Source: Acetobacter aceti
GTDB lineage: Bacteria; Pseudomonadota; Alphaproteobacteria; Acetobacterales; Acetobacteraceae
Assembly (NCBI RefSeq): GCF_002005445.1
Contig: NZ_CP014692.1
Span: forward strand, 1,488,001-1,552,000
Reading direction: 5' to 3'
Length of the DNA stretch: 64,000 bases
The notes under the pieces were generated by a model. That model did no database searches. It was not told where the DNA came from and saw nothing but the letters and a program-made list of their open reading frames with translations. The position numbers and the translations under genes were made by a program. Positions 53,997 through 64,000 of the stretch are shown here, piece by piece (position 1 is the first letter of the stretch; each line of letters begins with the position of its first letter).

Positions 53997-55055
53997 ATGC
54001 GGAGAATCGGAAATATGCTCTCTTGTCCAGCGCGTCCTCTTTCTTCCCGGAAGCTTCTGACGCTTCTGATAGGAGCCTCTTTAGGTGTATCCGGTTTCTC
54101 CCGGGCGTACGCGACACCGCTTCAGGACAATCAGGGTACCTGGACACTGCAGGGCGAAAATGATGCGGTCTCCACCCTGAAAGGGACGTCTGACCAGTAT
54201 TACACCAGTGGTCTGAGGATTAACTGGACATCGGGCACTGACAATCTGCCCGGTCCTTTCGCGATGATAAACAGAACAATCCTCGGTGAGGGAATGCAGC
54301 GCATGAGTCTGGGTGTGCAGCAGCTTATCTTCACGCCGAGCAATACGCAGACCCCGAATCCCTCTCCTCGTGACCGACCCTATGCCGGCCTGCTGCTAGG
54401 CACCATCAACATGATCAACGACACGGATCTGTCGCGTAGTGTCTTTGGAATTCAGGTAGGCATCATGGGGCCGGGCGCTCTGGGTAGACAGCTCCAGAAC
54501 GGCTTCCATAGCGCAATTGGCGACACCTCAAATCTTGGGTGGCGTCATCAGCTTGCCAACCAGCCGATCTTTCAGGTCCAGATGGGACGGATCTGGCGAC
54601 TGCCTTTGGGAACGATTGGTGGTCGCAACGGGTTGTCTTTTGACATGCTGCCGTCTGCGGCCGCCCGTATCGGTGATTATCGTATCGCTGGCACAATCGG
54701 TGATATGTTGCGCTTTGGTCAGGGACTCGACAGCGATTTTGGTGTTCCAACCATTGGCGATGGGACGGATGGCACAGACGCCTACAAGCAGACGCGTCCT
54801 GTCGCATGGTATTTCTTTGGTGGTGTGACAGGCAGTGCTGTTGCCTATGATGCGACGCTGGAGGGTAATACTCTCCGCAAGGATTCACCTCACGTGAACA
54901 AGAAGTGGGATGTGGGTGAAATTCATGCCGGTGTCGCGGTCATGTTTTATGGGCTGAGAGTGTCCTACAGTCAGGTCTGGCAGACACAGGAATTCACGAC
55001 TGCACGTTCTGGTCTGTTCAACTATGGTTCGCTCAACGTCTCTGCCAAATTCTGA
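53997..55055 (+). CDS. LpxR-like outer-membrane lipid A deacylase family protein (DUF2219)
   Basis: A 352-residue outer-membrane beta-barrel. A signal peptide (LLTLLIGASLGVSGFSRAYA) is followed by the LpxR-family marks: GENDAVSTLKGTSDQYYTSG, the RPYAG segment (RDRPYAGLLLG) and a C-terminal aromatic ending SAKF. LpxR removes 3'-acyloxyacyl groups from lipid A; whether this one is active is not clear since the catalytic His was not confirmed. Start could also be ATG 54015, closer to a CGGAG. Stop is at 55055. Confidence 0.8.
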   Translation: MRRIGNMLSCPARPLSSRKLLTLLIGASLGVSGFSRAYATPLQDNQGTWTLQGENDAVSTLKGTSDQYYTSGLRINWTSGTDNLPGPFAMINRTILGEGMQRMSLGVQQLIFTPSNTQTPNPSPRDRPYAGLLLGTINMINDTDLSRSVFGIQVGIMGPGALGRQLQNGFHSAIGDTSNLGWRHQLANQPIFQVQMGRIWRLPLGTIGGRNGLSFDMLPSAAARIGDYRIAGTIGDMLRFGQGLDSDFGVPTIGDGTDGTDAYKQTRPVAWYFFGGVTGSAVAYDATLEGNTLRKDSPHVNKKWDVGEIHAGVAVMFYGLRVSYSQVWQTQEFTTARSGLFNYGSLNVSAKF

Positions 55056-55273
55056 TCGGAGCAGGGACGGGTATACGTCCTGTCGATGTTCTCGCTTTAT
55101 GGTGCATGGGCATGAGAGGTTTGACGTGATTGTCGCGATAGTCCGACCAGCAAAGGGCTCTCTTTCCCGGTATTAAGGGGTTGGGCTCAGACAAAAAATG
55201 AGATGCTGATCAGGTTGTTGCGTTTGACGGGTTTTTGTCGCATAAGCCCGTCATCGTGTGACGTTACTTCTTT

Positions 55274-55363
55274 GGATGGGTGGCCGAGCGGTTGAAGGCA
55301 CCGGTCTTGAAAACCGGCGAACGTGTGAGCGTTCCGTGGGTTCGAATCCCACCCCATCCGCCA
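55274..55363 (+). tRNA. tRNA-Ser (anticodon UGA)
   Basis: A 90-nt gene. The acceptor stem GGATGGG pairs with CCCATCC, the anticodon loop reads CTTGAAA with TGA, the long variable arm typical of serine tRNAs is present, and TTCGAAT is the T-loop. The encoded CCA ends at 55363. Its 3' end is the insertion border for recombinase-related remnants. Confidence 0.95.
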
Positions 55364-55880
55364 TTTCGGAATAAAGCCGGGAACGTCGACTCCCGCCGAT
55401 TTCCTTCCTTTTGCGGCCACAAGCGTCCTCAACAGGGTGCCTTGCTCCCTTTGATGTAGATTGCGTCGTCGGCGACCTCGACACGCTGGGCGAACGCCCG
55501 AACGTGATCCCGCCGATAGCCGCCCTCTCCGTGCCGGAGCCGACTGCGCGCCTCGGTCGCCAATTCCCACACCGCCGCGCCCGTGAGGGCGTTGTGCGTC
55601 GAGCTTTGGAGCATGGCTTCGATCCGGGCGGCCGTCGGCCCGCGCCTGATTCCGAATCGCCGTAAGGCCGGCAATGCGCTCGCTTAGGGCGGATTTGGCC
55701 GGATCGAGGGAGCCAGCCTCGATGGCGTCGTAGAGGCGATTGAGGCGGTGATCGGCCTCTGTCGCACGCTGGCGCAATTCCCCGATATGCTGGCTGCGCC
55801 GCTCGACACCTTCCTGCCGACGATCCAGAAGCGAGGCGAGCACGATTTCGATCAGCTCCGGGTCGAGCACTCGTTCCTCA
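55364..55880 (-). pseudogene. C-terminal remnant of a large serine recombinase
   Basis: Read on the minus strand, segments resemble the C-terminal part of serine recombinases: LLDRRQEGVERRSQHI, LNRLYDAIEAG and ERIAGLTAIRNQARAD in one frame; AARIEAMLQSS...GGYRRDHVRAFAQRVEVAD in the next; TLLRTLVAAKGRKSAGVDVPGFIPKWR back in the first. Two frameshifts (near 55635 and 55440) and loss of the catalytic domain make it inactive. It runs up to the 3' end of the tRNA-Ser gene, as integrases do at their attachment site. Confidence 0.75.
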
Positions 55881-56021
55881 AGGGACGCTGATGGCCTTGC
55901 GCTGGCCTGTGCTGGCTTTCAGCACCTTGCCCGCATCTGCCCAACGGTCTTTCGGGATGATGAAGCGGACATAATAGCTTCCGTGCCTCATCGTCAGATT
56001 GCTCATGTCGTCCATGCCCAT
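55878..56021 (-). pseudogene. Integrase N-terminal-like fragment
   Basis: A short 47-codon frame starting ATG at 56021 and ending in TGA: RHGSYYVRFIIPKDRWADAG resembles the N-terminal module (DUF6538-like) found before tyrosine recombinase domains. The frame stops abruptly where serine-recombinase-like sequence begins, so it looks like a junction of two elements. The identity of the fragment is moderate. Confidence 0.45.
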
Positions 56022-56076
56022 CTTCTAATCCTCGGGACAGAAGCAGGGCAAGCCGGTCAGGGCATCACTGAAAATA

Positions 56077-56119
56077 GTGACGCTGGACCAGTGACGCACG
56101 GTCACAAACACTGTGACGC
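56077..56119. repeat. Three short GTGACGC direct repeats
   Basis: GTGACGC occurs at 56077-56083, 56091-56097 and 56113-56119, with spacings of 14 and 22 bp, and a GTCAC in inverse orientation at 56101-56105. They lie between the integrase fragment and tRNA-Ser(CGA) and may be remnant binding sites of an excisionase or replication protein. Confidence 0.4.
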
Positions 56120-56162
56120 TCACTAGGTCTAACTAGCTGATTTCATTGGAAAATTGAGTGTC

Positions 56163-56251
56163 TGGCGGAGAAGGTGGGATTCGAACCCACGGTACCCATA
56201 AGGCACAACGGTTTTCGAGACCGCCCCAATCGACCACTCTGGCACCTCTCC
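56163..56251 (-). tRNA. tRNA-Ser (anticodon CGA)
   Basis: An 89-nt gene on the minus strand. Acceptor GGAGAGG pairs with CTTCTCC with one G-T; the anticodon loop CTCGAAA gives CGA; there is a long variable arm and a TTCGAAT T-loop; the encoded CCA is complementary to 56163-56165. It lies upstream of and divergent to rplU. Confidence 0.95.
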
Positions 56252-56495
56252 GTAACGCCTTGCAGCGTTCGCAGCGCGCTTTTAGGCAAAGTTTTTATCC
56301 GGCACAAGAGGGGAATTTCTTCCCTGTCTGATTTCGGTTGACGAAAAACCCGTCTCCCGCGTAAAAGCCCCTCTCCACCGCCATAAGGTGGGGCAGACTG
56401 CGCAAGAGTGGTCAACGAAAAAAAGCGACTGGACTGATCGCCTGCGTGAAAAGCGCCGCGGGATGTCGATTGATCGGAAAGAGACGAGTTTTATT

Positions 56496-56810
56496 ATGTT
56501 CGCAGTTATCCGCACCGGCGGTAAGCAGTATCGCGTTACGCCAAACAGTGTGCTCAAGATCGAGAAGCTTGAGGCTGAAGCAGGTTCGACCATCACATTC
56601 TCCGACGTTCTCGCTGTCGGTGGTGAAGCGGGCACGACGATCGGCGCTCCGCTGGTTGCCGGCGCTACCGTGACAGCCACGGTCATCGCTCAGGATCGCC
56701 TCGCGAAGATCATCATCTTCAAGAAGCGCCGCCGTCAGAATAGCCGCCGCAAGAATGGTCACCGTCAGCCGGTCACCGTTGTTCGTATTGGCGAGATCAA
56801 GGCTGCCTGA
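56496..56810 (+). CDS. rplU: 50S ribosomal protein L21
   Basis: A 104-residue L21: [25 protein letters not shown], the [18 protein letters not shown]-binding patch and the C-terminal end. Start is ATG 56496; the upstream frame to 56388 is unsupported. rpmA follows after 51 bp, the standard order. Confidence 0.97.
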   Translation: MFAVIRTGGKQYRVTPNSVLKIEKLEAEAGSTITFSDVLAVGGEAGTTIGAPLVAGATVTATVIAQDRLAKIIIFKKRRRQNSRRKNGHRQPVTVVRIGEIKAA

Positions 56811-56861
56811 TCTCTCTTCGTGAGGTTGATCACAGGCAGGCATTAAGCAGGAGTAAGGTTC

Positions 56862-59412
<2,551 letters not shown>

Positions 59413-59588
59413 GAAGGGGATGCGTAGGGTTTTAGACTTCCTACCTCCTATTTCGTTCGTAAACGAAACTGTTCACACTTCTGGACACCAGCCTGCCTAT
59501 AATTTCATGAGAATATGGTAAGAGGAGAAAAAATAAGTGCGGTAGTTGGTAGAATGCAAAAATTGAAATGAAATTTCAGGATTAACAG

Positions 59589-59969
59589 ATGGCTAATATT
59601 TTTTCTGATCCCGATGATTTTTCTGATAGTATAAAGTCTCTTTCTCTATACTCCATTTTTATAGACTATCTCTTTAAGATGCTGGAACGGACCGCTGTTC
59701 TGGTTCCTGTATTTGCTATTGGACAAAAAGGACATAATTTTTTCTTTCTTCTGATCGGAATTGTTTTTGCATCTCTTCTGGTTTTAGATCTCTGGATTAA
59801 ATTTTATTGTAATACGATCAACTATCCACATACTCACATGAATGGCTTCTTCTTCTCTAGATTTGGAAGAATTTCTCAGTTTTTCATTTTGAGCGTTTCA
59901 GCTAGTGCGATCATGTTCTTTGGTTCCCGTTTTGTTGCGCTATTTATTCAGGTGCAAATAAGAAACTGA
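59589..59969 (+). CDS. Orphan membrane protein in a low-GC island
   Basis: A 126-residue protein with about three hydrophobic helices (around residues 20-45, 50-75 and 95-120). Its codon use is AT-rich, unlike its neighbours, suggesting recent acquisition. It has no recognisable family. The ATG follows the weak AGGATT. Confidence 0.62.
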   Translation: MANIFSDPDDFSDSIKSLSLYSIFIDYLFKMLERTAVLVPVFAIGQKGHNFFFLLIGIVFASLLVLDLWIKFYCNTINYPHTHMNGFFFSRFGRISQFFILSVSASAIMFFGSRFVALFIQVQIRN

Positions 59970-60042
59970 ATGTCGGATTTCGTCTATATTCGAGGCATAA
60001 CTATACTATTAAATAACCTCAGAAAGCAGGGATGTGTAATAT

Positions 60043-60077
60043 TTTTATTAAACATTTATTTTTTATTAAACATTTAT
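60043..60077. repeat. Two tandem 17-bp AT-rich repeats
   Basis: TTTTATTAAACATTTAT occurs at 60043-60059 and 60061-60077, a period of 18 bp. They sit in an AT-rich spacer upstream of the 283-residue orphan gene and may be a recent slip or a protein binding site. Confidence 0.75.
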
Positions 60078-60240
60078 CCTGTTAATTTTAATTAATAGAT
60101 AAAGCGCTCGCCATCGTGCCAACATGCAATAGTGTACCCCTTTTTTTTAAAACGAGAACTGAATCATATTGACACTCCACAGCCACTTCACGCCGAGTTG
60201 TCATAGCTAAGATTAGAAATATTTTGAGGGAGAGAGTCGC

Positions 60241-61092
60241 GTGAATGATAATTTTCTAGTCGGCGATTTGATAAGGGCGAAGCAGTCTGCTGTTGATGCA
60301 GCAACCTCAAAAATTGCCAAAGACGCAGTTGGGACATATTTTCTTCAACGAGGACCCGCTCTGGTATTAGGCTTTTATAGTCATGGTCTTGGCTCTCGAA
60401 AAACTGCATGGATTGCATATAAACGGAAGAATGGGAAATGGCACGAGTATGGATGGCCGGTAGATCTTAGTAAATACGAGTTAATTTCTAGGCCGGAGAA
60501 GTCATCGGTTCTTAACCCATTCAAAACTTGGGAGGTCATTGCAGAAAAAAAACGTATTACGCTCGTTAAATCAAAGAAATGTGTCTATAGTTTCCAATGG
60601 GCTGAGGGGACATCAACAACTGATCCTGATACGCCTTTGATGTATCAGTCTTTGCCGATGTCAGCTTCGGATCTGGGTGCATATATTCGTCTTGCACTCT
60701 CTAAAGCCAGTGATCACACATCTCAGAAAACAGGCGGGAAATTACCAGAAGAGTATGCTCAAAAAATTGCCCGCCAATCAGCTGAAAATGGAAAATCCAT
60801 AAAGGAGGAGCTTTGCACAAAATATAAACTTGAGTCTGCCAAGCTGCTTTCTTCACGGTCAAAGATCTATATAAATCAGTTATTGGATTGTTATCAGTTG
60901 CACCCCTGTGTTCAATATGGGGGAAGTGATGCCTTCGTTTCTATAAACGAAAGCGATGAAACAGTAGGAATGGCGGTATTGCAAATCCTCAATAGACCCC
61001 GTATGGCGGAAACGAAATATTGTGAAAAATACTCATATCTTTCAAATATAATGCCCAATCTTGAGCGCTCCATTATTGACGCAGAATTTTAG
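60241..61092 (+). CDS. Orphan soluble protein in a low-GC island
   Basis: A 283-residue protein started by GTG with GGGAGAG six bases upstream. Codon use is AT-rich. Trp/Tyr/Lys-rich stretches (TAWIAYKRKNGKWHEYGWPVD) sit in the N-terminal half. I recognise no family and see no signal peptide or membrane helix. It is alone and looks acquired. Possible roles in defence or stress cannot be judged from sequence. Confidence 0.68.
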   Translation: MNDNFLVGDLIRAKQSAVDAATSKIAKDAVGTYFLQRGPALVLGFYSHGLGSRKTAWIAYKRKNGKWHEYGWPVDLSKYELISRPEKSSVLNPFKTWEVIAEKKRITLVKSKKCVYSFQWAEGTSTTDPDTPLMYQSLPMSASDLGAYIRLALSKASDHTSQKTGGKLPEEYAQKIARQSAENGKSIKEELCTKYKLESAKLLSSRSKIYINQLLDCYQLHPCVQYGGSDAFVSINESDETVGMAVLQILNRPRMAETKYCEKYSYLSNIMPNLERSIIDAEF

Positions 61093-61239
61093 GTATATTC
61101 AAATATTTTTACAGAAAATTGTGCTTTGAAATTAAAATAACGAGTTTTATATTTTTGTTTGGGATAAATTTATTATAAGAAAATTCGGCTTACGCGCACT
61201 TTCTACCGCTAGCCGACTTTCCGCTCCCCCCAACCAGCC

Positions 61240-63462
61240 TTACTCCCCCGCAACCTGCAAATAAGACGCCATAACCCGTTTGGTCCCGGCTTTTTCAAAC
61301 GCCACTTCAGCTGAACCGCGATCCGCGCCGATTACCATACCATAGCCGAACTTCTGGTGAAAGACCCTTGTACCAACTTCGATTTTCGGTACATTGGCCG
61401 CGAGTTCTTCGTTTACTGGATGGCGTTTCTTTGCGACCAGCGGCGACATTGAGCCTGTCACGGCGTCCGAGAACACGCTGGGGCGGAAAAAGCCGGAATA
61501 GTCCTGACGCGCCTGTCGGGTGGCGGTCTCGCCTGCGCGGTCCACGTATTCGTCGGGCAGTTCGTCGAGAAAGCGGCTGGGCATGGACTCCTGCCAGTTG
61601 GCGTAAATCCGTCGATTGGCTGCATGCAGGATCGTGGCGCGGTAGCGGGCGCGGGTGATGCCGACGTAGGCCAGACGCCGCTCTTCCTCGACGGCCTTGT
61701 CTCCGCCTTCATCCACCGTGCGCTGGGAGGGGAACACGCCTTCTTCCCAGCCCGGAAGATAAACCGTATCGAACTCCAGCCCTTTCGCGCCGTGAAGGGT
61801 CATGACGGAGACCCGTTCGTCCTCGTTTGTGCCTTCCGCATCCATCACAAGCGCGATGTGCTCGAGAAATTCTCCGAGCGTGCCGAAGTCGGCAAGAGCG
61901 CGGATCAGTTCTTTCAGGTTGTCCAGCCGTCCCGGAGCGTCGGGAGATTTATCCTCGCGCCACATTTCCAGATAACCGCTTTCTTCAAGCAGGGCGCCGA
62001 CAGCGACCACATGGCCTTCCTTTTCAAGAAGAGCACGTTGCTGCACGAAACAATCCTGAAAATCCGCCAGTTTTTCGGCTGATTTGCCCTTGAAGCCTTT
62101 TGTTTCGAGCAGCGCTTCAAGAGCCATGTAAAGCGAGGCTTTCTGTCCGCGTGCCTGTGCGTGCAGTTTCTGGAGGGCGGCAGGACCGACACCGCGTTTG
62201 GGGAGGTTGACGATACGCTCGAAAGCCAGATCGTCAGCCGGGTTGATCAGCAGCCGCATATACGCGATGGCGTCGCGGATTTCGGCGCGTTCATAGAAGC
62301 GGAGACCGCCGACGATACGATAGGGGATGCCAGTCTGCACCAGTCGCTCTTCAAACGAGCGGGTCTGAAAACCGGCTCTTACAAGAATGGCGAACTCGCC
62401 GAGTGGGTGCCCGTTGCGCCACAGGTTTTCGATGCGACTGCACACTTCCCTCGCCTCGGCGTCGGAATCCCACACACCGACGACATGCACCAGTTCGCCC
62501 TGTGCGTCGTCCCGTCCGGGGCGGAGTGTCTTGCCCAATCGGCCTTCATTATGGGCGATCAGGCCCGCGGCGGCTCCCAGAATCTGTGCTGTTGAACGGT
62601 AGTTCCGTTCCAGACGGACGATCTTCGCGCCGGGGAAATCCTTCTCGAAGCGGAGGATGTTTTCCACTTCCGCACCGCGCCATGAATAGATCGACTGGTC
62701 GTCGTCGCCGACACAGCAGATGTTGGCGGGTTCACCCTCACGGCGTGCGAGCAGACGCAGCCAGAGATACTGGATCGTATTGGTGTCTTGATACTCGTCG
62801 ACCAGAATGTAGCGGAACAGGCGTTGATACTGTTCCAGCACATCCGGGCGGGTGCGCAGGATTTCCACCACATGCAGCATCAGGTCGCCGAAGTCACAGG
62901 CGTCCAGTTCGCGCAGCCGGCTCTGATAGGCGGCGTAGATGGCGCGGGCATGACCATCGGCGTAGTCTGTGCTTTCGGCCGGGGTGATGCCGTCCGGGGT
63001 CAGGCCACGATCCTTCCAGCGCTGGATGATCCCGAGCAGTCCGTTCAGCGGCCAGCGCTTGACGTCGATCCGCCATGGCTCGACCACCTGTTTGAGCAGG
63101 CGCATCTGGTCATCGGTGTCGAGGATCAGGAAGCCGCTGGTCAGGCCGACATATTCGGCGTGACGACGCAGCATCCTGGCGCAGAGGGCATGGAACGTTC
63201 CCAGCCACAGCCCTTCCGCCGGTTCGCCGAGGATGCGTGCGATACGCTCCCGCATCTCCCTGGCGGCCTTGTTGGTGAAGGTGACGGTGAGAACCTGCCA
63301 CGGCTTCGCCCGGTAGGAGAGCAGGATATGGGCGAAGCGGGTGGTGAGAACCCGTGTCTTGCCTGTGCCAGCGCCTGCGAGGACGAGCAGAGGCCCCTCG
63401 GTCGTCTCGATGGCGGCGAGCTGTTCGGGGTTGAGGCGATCAAGGTGGGAGGATGTCGTCAC
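61240..63462 (-). CDS. uvrD: ATP-dependent DNA helicase UvrD/PcrA
   Basis: A 740-residue superfamily 1A helicase. Motifs: Q-motif LNPEQLAAIE, Walker A VLAGAGTGKTR, motif II VDEYQDTN, motif III DDDQSIYSWRGA, motif V VMTLHGAKGLEF, motif VI YVGITRAR. A C-terminal PcrA-like domain (VGTRVFHQKFGYGMVIG) ends the protein. It acts in repair and in removing proteins from DNA. Divergent from lipA. Confidence 0.95.
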   Translation of the reverse strand: MTTSSHLDRLNPEQLAAIETTEGPLLVLAGAGTGKTRVLTTRFAHILLSYRAKPWQVLTVTFTNKAAREMRERIARILGEPAEGLWLGTFHALCARMLRRHAEYVGLTSGFLILDTDDQMRLLKQVVEPWRIDVKRWPLNGLLGIIQRWKDRGLTPDGITPAESTDYADGHARAIYAAYQSRLRELDACDFGDLMLHVVEILRTRPDVLEQYQRLFRYILVDEYQDTNTIQYLWLRLLARREGEPANICCVGDDDQSIYSWRGAEVENILRFEKDFPGAKIVRLERNYRSTAQILGAAAGLIAHNEGRLGKTLRPGRDDAQGELVHVVGVWDSDAEAREVCSRIENLWRNGHPLGEFAILVRAGFQTRSFEERLVQTGIPYRIVGGLRFYERAEIRDAIAYMRLLINPADDLAFERIVNLPKRGVGPAALQKLHAQARGQKASLYMALEALLETKGFKGKSAEKLADFQDCFVQQRALLEKEGHVVAVGALLEESGYLEMWREDKSPDAPGRLDNLKELIRALADFGTLGEFLEHIALVMDAEGTNEDERVSVMTLHGAKGLEFDTVYLPGWEEGVFPSQRTVDEGGDKAVEEERRLAYVGITRARYRATILHAANRRIYANWQESMPSRFLDELPDEYVDRAGETATRQARQDYSGFFRPSVFSDAVTGSMSPLVAKKRHPVNEELAANVPKIEVGTRVFHQKFGYGMVIGADRGSAEVAFEKAGTKRVMASYLQVAGE

Positions 63463-63684
63463 GGAATAAGGTCTTTATCGTCTCTGTTTCATCAGACTGG
63501 GACAGGCGATGAGAGAGGGATCGTTCCCCGTCCGTGCCTGCGGCAAAGCGTGAGGAAAGGGTTACACCTCTTCCTCTGTTTTGTCTTGCTCGCGAAACCT
63601 TGCCCGTGATCTGCTGACAGAACGCTTGACGTGCGCGCCATGTCGTCTCACTTCTGAGGCTCGACGAGACCGGGACAGGAACCA

Positions 63685-64000
63685 ATGAGCGTTCGCGTTT
63701 TGATTGATCATCGCAAGACGGCACAGGGCAAGACAACCCAGGCGGCGCGTCACCCGGAAAAGGCGCATCGTCCGGATAATCCCATTGCACGGAAGCCGGA
63801 CTGGATCCGCGTGAAAGCGCCGAATCATCCCGTGTATCATGAGACGCGCAAGCTCATGCGCGACAACAAGCTGGTCACGGTGTGCGAGGAAGCGGCCTGC
63901 CCCAATATCGGCGAGTGCTGGTCACAGCGCCACGCCACCATGATGATCATGGGTGAGATCTGCACGCGCGCCTGCTCGTTCTGTAACGTGACGACCGGCC
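63685..64000 (+). CDS. lipA: Lipoyl synthase, start of gene
   Basis: The first 105 residues of LipA, which inserts sulfur into octanoyl groups using radical SAM chemistry. Visible are the auxiliary cluster motif [12 protein letters not shown] and the radical [11 protein letters not shown] motif (CxxxCxxC). The ATG at 63685 follows AGGA. The gene runs off the right edge. Confidence 0.95.
   Translation, partial: MSVRVLIDHRKTAQGKTTQAARHPEKAHRPDNPIARKPDWIRVKAPNHPVYHETRKLMRDNKLVTVCEEAACPNIGECWSQRHATMMIMGEICTRACSFCNVTTG

Noticed and set aside
53839..54060. 73-codon plus-strand frame before the LpxR-like gene
   Set aside because: It overlaps the true start of that gene and is explained by the leader.
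55187..55484. Minus-strand protein-like frames ending in MGWDSNPRNAH or GVGFEPTERSH
   Set aside because: These are the antisense of the tRNA-Ser gene read as protein, a common annotation artefact.

Overview
The window looks like the chromosome of an acetic acid bacterium (Acetobacteraceae, most likely Acetobacter or a close relative). This rests on housekeeping gene order typical of Alphaproteobacteria (tRNA-Ser/rplU/rpmA/obgE/proB; secB near a Tim44-domain gene and smr; rsmB near rpe and a heparinase-like gene), a complete GatCAB amidotransferase, class II CCA transferase, a PrpBCD/Acs unit with its XRE-family acyl regulator, and several membrane-anchored c-type cytochromes. Most of the sequence is moderately GC-rich. 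About 59413-61239, 27389-27530 and 28340-28560 are strikingly AT-rich.

Layout. 1-5254: MoxR ATPase (cut by the left edge), DUF1285, CCA transferase, ABC exporter, small DksA/TraR zinc-finger protein. 5391-10376: prmA, gatCAB, ruvX. 10425-12901: a translationally coupled pair, a DUF2336-like protein and a PAS protein with a degenerate GGDEF (GGDIF) domain. 13036-24546: dapD-dapE-membrane protein, glycosyltransferase, heparinase-like, rpe, rsmB, then a two-gene operon of unknown function. 24724-27388: BtuFCD/FecBCD-type metal-chelate importer. 27528-28293: a double-glycine-leader Gly/Cys-rich peptide with a strong terminator, and a convergent Ser/Thr-rich protein. 28751-36081: acs, prpB, prpC and prpD, divergent from the regulator, with a TTTGCAAA palindrome in front of the regulator gene. 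36172-45124: smr, acidic protein, a lipoprotein gene with an in-frame stop at codon 2, tri-heme cytochrome c peroxidase with an FNR-like box, TSPPY DNA methyltransferase coupled to a Tim44-domain protein, histidine phosphatase, secB, lipoprotein, TonB-like protein and CsbD. 45192-55055: comM/yifB, serA, hisN, cytochrome c, kdsB-pheA, dapA-smpB, tandem cold-shock-domain protein, LpxR-like protein. 55274-56251: two convergent tRNA-Ser genes enclosing recombinase debris. 56496-64000: rplU-rpmA, obgE-proB, a low-GC island with two orphan genes, a PcrA/UvrD helicase, and the start of lipA.

How the parts work together. Lysine/diaminopimelate synthesis is spread over dapA, dapD and dapE. serA, pheA, hisN and proB add amino acid synthesis. 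The prp genes form the methylcitrate route for propionate, with Acs able to activate acetate or propionate and an acyl-responsive regulator beside them. The importer and the TonB-like protein may cooperate in uptake of an iron-siderophore, heme or cobalamin-type ligand.

The best candidates for something undescribed are the orphan Gly/Cys-rich secreted peptide (27528-27884), the unknown gene pair at 22241-24546, and the low-GC island at 59413-61239. The recombinase remnant at tRNA-Ser and the lipoprotein gene with stop codon 2 are instructive cases of gene decay or unusual starts. No intact IS element, prophage or CRISPR array was seen.
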